Position numbers and translations under genes: made by a program
DNA from: Cupriavidus sp. AU9028
Lineage (GTDB): Bacteria; Pseudomonadota; Gammaproteobacteria; Burkholderiales; Burkholderiaceae
NCBI RefSeq assembly: GCF_019795295.1
Contig: NZ_JAIMCG010000014.1
Location: 62,001 to 126,000 of the forward strand
DNA: 64,000 nucleotides
Reading direction: 5' to 3'
Part shown: piece after piece, positions 59,087 through 64,000 of the stretch
How positions within the stretch are numbered: position 1 is the first letter of the stretch
How the letters are laid out: every line of letters begins with the position of its first letter
The notes under the pieces: model-generated
Told to the model about the DNA's origin: nothing
The model's database searches: none
The model's input: the letters and a program-made list of their open reading frames with translations, nothing else

Positions 59087-59407
59087 ATGAGCTCGATTTC
59101 TTCGATCGAAGGCATGGTGCAGCAGCTGCGCGGCCTGGCGCAAGGCGCCGGCGGCATTGCCAGCCAGACCGCCCCGGTCGCCTCCTCCGGCTTCGCCGGC
59201 GAACTGCAGCGCTCGCTGCAGAAGATCAGCGGCGCGCAGGAAAAGGCCTATGGCCTTGCCGAGGCGTTCGAACTTGGCAAGCCCGGCGTGGCGCTGAACG
59301 ACGTCATGATCGAAATGCAGAAGGCCAGCATTTCGTTCCAGACGGCGGTGCAGGTGCGCAACCGGCTGACGATGGCGTATCAGGAAGTGATGAATATGGG
59401 CGTGTAA
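59087..59407 (+). CDS. fliE: Flagellar hook-basal body protein FliE
   Basis: 106 residues. FliE joins the MS ring to the proximal rod and is the first exported subunit. The conserved C-terminal two-thirds is present (FAGELQRSLQKISGAQEKAY, NDVMIEMQKASISFQTAVQV, RNRLTMAYQEVMNMGV). Transcribed alone on the plus strand, with an imperfect hairpin downstream. Confidence 0.96.
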   Translation: MSSISSIEGMVQQLRGLAQGAGGIASQTAPVASSGFAGELQRSLQKISGAQEKAYGLAEAFELGKPGVALNDVMIEMQKASISFQTAVQVRNRLTMAYQEVMNMGV

Positions 59408-59417
59408 GCGTCCAGGC

Positions 59418-59451
59418 GTGCCTTCTCTTCCGGCTGCCGGAGAGGAGGCAC
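59418..59451 (+). terminator. Hairpin after fliE
   Basis: GTGCCTTCTCTTCCGG pairs with CCGGAGAGGAGGCAC around a 3-base loop, with one mismatch and one bulge, ten bases after the fliE stop. The stem is long, but no T-run follows. Confidence 0.5.
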
Positions 59452-59490
59452 CGCAAGAGCATTAGCCGACAGGGTTATCTAATACTCTCG

Positions 59491-59633
59491 GTGTTCCCCC
59501 CTCTCCCGCTTGCGGGAGAGGGCCGGGGAGAGGGCAGCGGCGGTGGAATGGCCGCGGTGGTGTGTCATGTGCCTGATGCCCTCTCCCCCGACCCCTCTCC
59601 CGCAAGCGGGCGAGGGGAGCAAACTGGCAGGCA
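59491..59633. repeat. REP-like palindromic repeat pair between fliE and fhlB
   Basis: Two copies of the palindrome in opposite orientation: one with stem CCCTCTCCCGC (59499-59509) and GCGGGAGAGGG (59512-59522), the other starting at GCCCTCTCCCCC near 59578. The orientation order is reversed relative to the pair after flhE. The second copy runs into a 29-base tandem repeat. Confidence 0.8.
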
Positions 59634-59680
59634 AGCGGGCGAGGGAAGCAGACCGGCAGGCAAGCGGGCCAGCGGAGCGG
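59603..59680. repeat. 29-base tandem repeat, about 2.7 copies
   Basis: Units at 59603-59631, 59632-59660 and a partial one at 59661-59680, each beginning CAAGCGGGC and ending GGCAGG, with four differences between the first two. It appears to have grown from one arm of the adjoining palindromic repeat by slippage. Confidence 0.75.
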
Positions 59681-59682
59681 GA

Positions 59683-59973
59683 TCATTCGATCCGCGTAAT
59701 CCCCGTGTCCGCTTCCAGCCGGTGCAGCCAGGCCAGCAGCTCCGCGACCGCGGTATAAAGCTGTGGCGGAATCTGGCTGTCCAGGTCTACCTGCATCAGC
59801 AGGTTGACCAGCGTGGGCGAGTCGTGGACATACACCCCGGCTTCCTTGGCCCGCGCAATGATCGACTCGGCCATTACGCCATAGCCCTTGGCCACCACAC
59901 GTGGCGCGCCGTTTTCGTTCTGGCGGTAGGAGAGAGCGACTGCCGCCCCGCGAGGCGGCTCGTGCTGGCTCAT
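59683..59973 (-). CDS. fhlB: FlhB C-terminal-domain paralogue (FhlB/FlhX/YlqH type)
   Basis: 96 residues corresponding to the part of FlhB after the cleavage site. It shares AVALSYRQNENGAPRVVAKG with the flhB product and the ending QLYTAVAELLAWLHRLE. The NPTH motif is absent and no membrane segment is present, so it is a soluble FlhB(CC)-like protein. In Campylobacter the equivalent FlhX can replace the cleaved C-terminal fragment of FlhB, and Bacillus has YlqH. It overlaps the upstream FliK-like gene by ATGA, so a joint role in export switching is likely. Confidence 0.85.
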   Translation of the reverse strand: MSQHEPPRGAAVALSYRQNENGAPRVVAKGYGVMAESIIARAKEAGVYVHDSPTLVNLLMQVDLDSQIPPQLYTAVAELLAWLHRLEADTGITRIE

Positions 59974-61412
59974 CGCGGCCCCTCCAGCCCGCTGTCACGG
60001 CGGATCGAGAAATGCTGCAGGTCGATGCCGCGGGCGACGAGGCCATTGCGCAGCCGGTCCTGCGCGTTGTTCAGCATCCGGACGATACGTTCTTCCTGCA
60101 CCGCCAGCCGCGTCTCCAGGCCTGTGGGCGTCAGCGTCAGCCGGGCCTCGATCGTTCCCAGCTGGGGCAGCTCGAGCACCAGCCGGCTGGACCAGTTGCG
60201 CTCTGCACCGTCTCCCTGCTGTTCGGCCGCGTTGGTGGCGTCGTGCTCGGGCTGGTCGCTGACTTCCCACTGCATCGGCGTGCCAGGCCATGCCTCGCCA
60301 GCCCAGCGGAACTGCTGGGTAGCCAGCAGCTCGAGCTGCTGGCGTACTACCCCTTCCGTTTCCGGATGGATGACGGGCGCGCCGTCCGCCCTCGCCGCAC
60401 CGGCCTCCAGCCGGGACGCCCCGGCATCGAGTTCGGCCGCGGCATGGAGGGCCGACTGCGAAGCCGACAGACGCGCGGCGTCGCTGGCGGCGGCCTGATA
60501 GGCTTGCGCCGCCGATTGCAGTGCGCGGGGCAGCTCGCCGCCGCGCGCCGTACCGCTGTCGGCGCGCGCGGCGCCGGTCTTGTCCGCCGACCCGTCGGCC
60601 GGCTTGCCGGCTGCATCGCCCTCGGCCGGGTCGCCGGCATCGTCGGCAGCCAGCGCGGCGATCGACCCCGCTACCGCGGACGCCGATTGCATGGCGGCTG
60701 CGGACGGCAGGGCGGACGGCAGGACCTCGACGATATCGGCCCCGTGCACGCCCATGGACGGGGAGGATCCCGGCGCCGACGCGGTGGCGGGGCCGGCGCC
60801 GTAACCTGCCCCGGCGCCAGCGTGCCCGGGACGCGCTGCCGCGCCCCCTGCCGGTCCGGCATAGGTCGGGCCTTGTCCCTGGCCTGGTTGCCCCGCACGC
60901 GGCTGAGCCGCGCCACCTGGATACGCGTCCCGCCCGATGCCGGCTTGCGGCTCGCGCGCCATGCTGGCCAGGCCGCGTTCACCCGCCACCCACTGTGCGA
61001 GGTGCGATTCATAGAACAGGCCACTGTCCTGCACCAGGCTGACCAGCGCCTGCTGGACCTGTGCGGCGCCATTGGACATTCGGGTCGGGGGCAGCGGCAG
61101 CAGCGGCGCGGGTGTGCGCAGCGGCCCCGATTCGCCCTGGCCCAGCAGCGTCAGGATGGTGCGAGCCGCAACACTGAGGGTTTCCCGGGTGGAGCCGGCG
61201 GGCGGCTGAGACGAATGTCCCTGCTGGCCGGCGCGCAGGGAGCCGTCGGCGGCCTGCGTGGCGGCGCCGTGCGACTGGTTGACGGTGCTTCCGGTCGCGC
61301 TGGGCGATGGCAGCAGCGCGGCCAGCTTGTTGGCCGAGAGCTGCGCGCGCAGGTTGCTGGTGTCCAGATTCTGCCCAGACGGCGAGCCGGGCGGCAGGTG
61401 GATCGCGGTCAT
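59970..61412 (-). CDS. Second FliK-type hook-length control domain protein
   Basis: 480 residues. The first 330 are low-complexity (Ala, Ser, Gly, Gln), as in secreted rulers. The C-terminal part has the FliK-like pattern: RLVLELPQLGTIEARLTLTP, RLAVQEERIVRMLNNAQDRL and a final GIDLQHFSIRRD. It is only distantly like the fliK product at 51619. Coupled to fhlB by a four-base overlap and 76 bases downstream of fliT. Its role could be regulation of export or a second length-control event; it is common in this order but poorly studied. Confidence 0.78.
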   Translation of the reverse strand: MTAIHLPPGSPSGQNLDTSNLRAQLSANKLAALLPSPSATGSTVNQSHGAATQAADGSLRAGQQGHSSQPPAGSTRETLSVAARTILTLLGQGESGPLRTPAPLLPLPPTRMSNGAAQVQQALVSLVQDSGLFYESHLAQWVAGERGLASMAREPQAGIGRDAYPGGAAQPRAGQPGQGQGPTYAGPAGGAAARPGHAGAGAGYGAGPATASAPGSSPSMGVHGADIVEVLPSALPSAAAMQSASAVAGSIAALAADDAGDPAEGDAAGKPADGSADKTGAARADSGTARGGELPRALQSAAQAYQAAASDAARLSASQSALHAAAELDAGASRLEAGAARADGAPVIHPETEGVVRQQLELLATQQFRWAGEAWPGTPMQWEVSDQPEHDATNAAEQQGDGAERNWSSRLVLELPQLGTIEARLTLTPTGLETRLAVQEERIVRMLNNAQDRLRNGLVARGIDLQHFSIRRDSGLEGPR

Positions 61413-61488
61413 GGCATCGTCCGTAGAAGTGGCAAGGCGCCGCCCGGTTCAGCCGAAGCAGCGCCCAGCAAGAAGCAGAGCAGGGTCG

Positions 61489-61824
61489 TCAGGCGAGCGC
61501 GCCGTAGGCATTCGCCAGTTCCTGCCGGCGGCGCGAGTCGCCCAGCAGGCGGCCCAGCTTGGCCAGATGCGGCAGCATCAGGTCGCGAATGCGGGCATCG
61601 TAGGACAGGATCTGTTCGAGCAGATGATGGCGGCGGGCACGCTCGGCCGGCGAAACCGGCACGTTGTGCTCGATCTCCCGCAAGCGGTCGACCACCGCCA
61701 GGTACACCTGCTGGACTTCCTCGAAGGCAGTCCAGTTCGCAACCTCGGCCGCCTCGAGCATCTGCTCCGACAACAGCAGCAGCTCTTCGTAGCTCAGCAC
61801 GGTGGGGGAGGCAACTTCGTGCAC
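61489..61824 (-). CDS. fliT: Flagellar export chaperone FliT
   Basis: 111 residues from a GTG at 61824, which has GGAG eight bases ahead within the fliS end; the longer frame to 61881 would overlap fliS by 55 bases. FliT is the chaperone of the cap protein FliD and, in enterics, a negative regulator of FlhDC. The sequence is helical with LSYEELLLLSEQMLEAAEVA and LLEQILSYDARIRDLMLP, as in the family. Gene order fliD-fliS-fliT supports it. Confidence 0.86.
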   Translation of the reverse strand: MHEVASPTVLSYEELLLLSEQMLEAAEVANWTAFEEVQQVYLAVVDRLREIEHNVPVSPAERARRHHLLEQILSYDARIRDLMLPHLAKLGRLLGDSRRRQELANAYGALA

Positions 61825-61826
61825 GG

Positions 61827-62243
61827 TCAGTTCTCCTGCGGCGACGCCATGTTTGCCCCACCGTCCTCGATCTGCGCCCACGCCGAGGCGAGGTTCTGCA
61901 GCAGCGAGTCCACTTCGTCGAGCAGGGCCACGTCGTTCCGCAAATTCGCCAGCATCAGGCGGCGGGTCATGTATTCATACAGGCGTTCCAGATTGCCTGC
62001 GACTTCGCCACCGGCCTCGTGATCCAGCACTGCCCGCAAGCCGTTCTCGATGATGTCGATGGCCTTCGACAGCGAATCCCCCTTGGCCGCGATATTGCCT
62101 TCGGCCATCTGGAACTTGGCCCGCGAAATCGCCGACCGCGCACCGTCGAACAGCATCACGATCAGGCGATGCGGGGAAGCGCTCATCGCGCCGGTCTGGA
62201 CGCCCACTTGAGCGTAGGCATTGGCGGCATGGCGAGCATACAT
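61827..62243 (-). CDS. fliS: Flagellin export chaperone FliS
   Basis: 138 residues. FliS binds the C-terminus of flagellin and keeps it unpolymerised before export. Diagnostic segments: the N-terminal ARHAANAYAQVGVQTGAMSA, PHRLIVMLFDGARSAISRAK and LERLYEYMTRRLMLANLRND. It follows fliD after 102 bases and is followed by fliT two bases later. Confidence 0.95.
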   Translation of the reverse strand: MYARHAANAYAQVGVQTGAMSASPHRLIVMLFDGARSAISRAKFQMAEGNIAAKGDSLSKAIDIIENGLRAVLDHEAGGEVAGNLERLYEYMTRRLMLANLRNDVALLDEVDSLLQNLASAWAQIEDGGANMASPQEN

Positions 62244-62345
62244 GGTTGGATATCCTGCTATTGGCAGGTAACGGGGCGTTCTCTTCCGGTGACGTCCGAG
62301 ACTGTATCCCGCTGCCCTGCCTGGTAATTGATCGGTTTGGGGCTA

Positions 62346-63782
62346 TTACTTGCCGCTATTCGACATGGCTTCGAACTGCTGGCTCAGGTAGCTGCTGGTC
62401 GAGTTCATCTGGGCCACCAGCGCGTCCAGCGCGGTGAATTGGGCGCGGTAACGCGCGATGGTGGCCTCGACGCGGGCTTCCTCGATTTCGTATTGATCTT
62501 CGAGGTCTTCCAGCTGGCGGTCCGCGCCTTCCAGCGCCAAGGTCAGCGTGCCCTGCGTCCTGTTCAGCTCGGTCACCTTGTCCGACACCGCGCGGGCAAA
62601 GCCACCCGTGGTGCCGTCACCGGCGAACAGCTTCTGCACGCCGCCCAGGTTCTCGCCGATCGCCTCGGTCAGGGCTTCCTTGTCGAGCGACAGCGTGCCG
62701 TCCAGCTCGAACTCGATGCCCACGTCCGACAGCATGCGGAACGCCGGATCGGAGCCCATCGTGGTGTTCAGCACCGAACGCATCTGCACCTGGATATTGC
62801 GGACGGTGCCGTCGCCGGTCAGCGCCGCATTGGTGCCTTCGTCCGCATTGAAGGCCGTCAGCTCGGAGATGGTCGATTGCAGGCTGTTGTACGCCTTGAC
62901 GAAGCCTTCCACGGCCGTCGTCATGGTGTCCGTGTCCCGCGTGACCTTCAGCGTGCTGGTGCCGACCGACACGGCCGTCAGGGTCACGCCCTGGATGGCC
63001 TCCTTCATCGTGTTGGAGGGGCTGGTCACCGCCATGCCGTTGATCGTCAGGCTGGCGTTGGTGGCACGCACGGTTTCGGTCGCGCCGCTGGGCTGGGTCG
63101 TCGCCTCGGGATCGTAGCCCACCACGCCCTGCAGCGCCGGGGACGAACCGGTAATGCGCATCGTCGACGCTTCGCCGGTTTCGTTGGAGCGCAGCACCAG
63201 GCGGTAGGGCGTGCCGCTGCCGTCGTTGACGATACTGGCGGTCACGCCGATGTTGGCCTTGTTGATCTCGTCGCGGATACCCTGCAGCGTATTGTTGCCT
63301 TCGCTGATGGTGATCGTCTTGGTCTTGTCCGCGTTGGCGGTATAGGCCGGATCGACATAGGTGCCCGAGGTCTCGTCGTAGCCGGTGACGGTGCCGAACT
63401 CGAACTTGATGGTGCCGGTGCCGATCGCCACGTCCTGCTTGGCGATGCCCTTGGTCGCGACCGACTGCGCTTGCGCCAGGCGATTGACGGTGATCGAGTA
63501 GTCGCCGTTGACGGCCTTGGACGTGGCCTGCACGCCGATCACGCCCGAGGTGCCCAGCGACGTCTTGGCGGCGCCCCAGGTGTCGTTGCTCAGCAGTTTC
63601 TTGGCCGCGGTCTGGTAGGCCTCCAGCGCGCCCTTGAACTTGCCAAAGGCGGAGATACGCGCTTCCGCCAGGTCCTGGCGCGACTCGATCATCTTGAGCT
63701 TGCCGCGCTCCGCCGCCTCCAGATCGTCGAGGAGATCAGCCAGCGGGAGATTCGATCCGAGACCAATTGCAGAGACTGCCAT
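62346..63782 (-). CDS. fliD: Flagellar filament cap protein FliD (HAP2)
   Basis: 478 residues. FliD caps the filament and guides flagellin insertion. The N-terminal GLGSNLPLADLLDDLEAAER and the segment EARISAFGKFKGALEAYQTA are typical; the late LEDQYEIEEARVEATIARYR, AQFTALDALVAQMNSTSSYL and Q-F tail complete the family pattern. An AAGGA site precedes the ATG at 63782. No convincing sigma-28 promoter is seen between this gene and the terminator at 63955, so expression may depend on a weak promoter or on readthrough from outside the window. Confidence 0.96.
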   Translation of the reverse strand: MAVSAIGLGSNLPLADLLDDLEAAERGKLKMIESRQDLAEARISAFGKFKGALEAYQTAAKKLLSNDTWGAAKTSLGTSGVIGVQATSKAVNGDYSITVNRLAQAQSVATKGIAKQDVAIGTGTIKFEFGTVTGYDETSGTYVDPAYTANADKTKTITISEGNNTLQGIRDEINKANIGVTASIVNDGSGTPYRLVLRSNETGEASTMRITGSSPALQGVVGYDPEATTQPSGATETVRATNASLTINGMAVTSPSNTMKEAIQGVTLTAVSVGTSTLKVTRDTDTMTTAVEGFVKAYNSLQSTISELTAFNADEGTNAALTGDGTVRNIQVQMRSVLNTTMGSDPAFRMLSDVGIEFELDGTLSLDKEALTEAIGENLGGVQKLFAGDGTTGGFARAVSDKVTELNRTQGTLTLALEGADRQLEDLEDQYEIEEARVEATIARYRAQFTALDALVAQMNSTSSYLSQQFEAMSNSGK

Positions 63783-63916
63783 GTTGTTGTTCCTTGTGAG
63801 CGAGACGTCAGCACATCAGATGGAAAACGTCGGGTGATACTGCATTGCACCCTCAGGAAGCGGCCGCCACGGCGGCAGGCGGGCAGGGCCCGTGCGCTTC
63901 CTGAAGGTCCGGAGAA

Positions 63917-63944
63917 GCGGGCAAACGCTGTTCCGTTTGCCCGC
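63917..63944. repeat. Perfect 10-base inverted repeat upstream of fliD
   Basis: GCGGGCAAAC (63917-63926) and GTTTGCCCGC (63935-63944) with an 8-base loop. It could be a second hairpin of the terminator next to it or a regulatory element of fliD. Confidence 0.55.
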
Positions 63945-63954
63945 CCCTCCGGCG

Positions 63955-63990
63955 AAAAACCGGGCCAGCCCGAAGGCTGACCCGGTTCTC
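63955..63990 (-). terminator. Rho-independent terminator of a gene entering from the right edge
   Basis: On the minus strand AACCGGGTCAGCC (63987-63975) pairs with GGCTGGCCCGGTT (63970-63958), one mismatch, with a TTCG tetraloop and a run of five T starting at 63959. It faces leftward, so a minus-strand gene, probably flagellin given the neighbouring fliD, ends just outside the window. Confidence 0.8.
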
Positions 63991-64000
63991 CGGCCCGGTA

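Noticed and set aside
59603-59680. Possible CRISPR-like array
   Set aside because: The 29-base units are directly contiguous with no spacers, so it is a tandem repeat.
62268-62275. CCCGTTAC on the minus strand before fliS as a sigma-28 -10
   Set aside because: No -35 likeness at spacing 11 or 12.
59901-62327. Plus-strand frame of 808 codons opposite fhlB, the second fliK, fliT and fliS
   Set aside because: Arg/Gly-rich antisense shadow; the minus-strand genes have family motifs and coupled starts.

Overview
The window looks like a chromosomal segment of a GC-rich betaproteobacterium of the Burkholderiales, most like Cupriavidus/Ralstonia. The basis is the flagellar gene order (flhB-flhA-flhF-flhG-fliA-flhE; flgN-flgM-flgA back to back with flgBCDEFGHIJ-KL; fliE divergent from fliFGHIJK; fliDST next to a second fliK/fhlB pair) and the Bug-type solute receptors, which are typical of this order. 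The genus is an inference from gene order and protein style, not from a search. No rRNA, tRNA, CRISPR array, insertion sequence or origin was seen.

Left part (1-14.1 kb): a ferritin-like protein cut by the window edge and a 708-residue protein with an F-box-like segment, both on the minus strand. Next comes a plus-strand flagellar operon: export gate (flhB, flhA), the placement and number regulators (flhF, flhG), sigma-28 (fliA) and flhE. It is followed by a cardiolipin synthase/YbhN pair (clsB-ybhN). FlhF carries about 500 extra residues, and FlhG lacks the P-loop lysines.

Hook-basal body part (14.1-26.9 kb): flgN, flgM and flgA on the minus strand and flgB to flgL on the plus strand, covering chaperone, anti-sigma factor, P-ring chaperone, rod, hook, L- and P-rings, rod muramidase and hook-filament junction proteins. 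Sigma-28-like promoters lie before flgM and flgK, and probably before flhB, which would place fliA under its own control.

Accessory part (26.9-51.4 kb): this block separates flgL from fliK. A small ORF plus Nudix gene and an isochorismatase-like hydrolase are followed by about 17 kb of CoA-ester metabolism in two regulatory units. Unit 1 is an IclR regulator facing a heteromeric MaoC hydratase pair, a Bug receptor and a class III CoA-transferase, with a perfect palindrome between them. Unit 2 is an IclR regulator facing Bug receptor, DUF35 protein, SCP2-type thiolase, enoyl-CoA hydratase and SDR; rightward it is followed by acyl-CoA dehydrogenase, ADP-forming acyl-CoA synthetase, CoA-transferase and two nitronate-monooxygenase-like flavoproteins. 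The thiolase homologue has Ser in place of the nucleophilic Cys and is translationally coupled to the DUF35 protein. With the MaoC pair, in which only one partner keeps its catalytic residues, this resembles the retro-aldol chain-shortening machinery of steroid side-chain degradation. It is the best candidate here for an undescribed pathway. A keto-pentenoate hydratase-type enzyme, an APC permease, an exported methyltransferase-like protein, exonuclease III and a Tat-type PhoX lipoprotein complete the block.

Right part (51.6-64 kb): fliK, fliJ, fliI, fliH, fliG and fliF on the minus strand with tight overlaps, divergent fliE, then fhlB and a second fliK-like gene, fliT, fliS and fliD on the minus strand. 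A minus-strand terminator at the right edge suggests another gene, probably flagellin, ends just outside the window. GC-rich palindromic repeats recur at three intergenic sites. The switch genes fliMN and export genes fliOPQR are not in the window.
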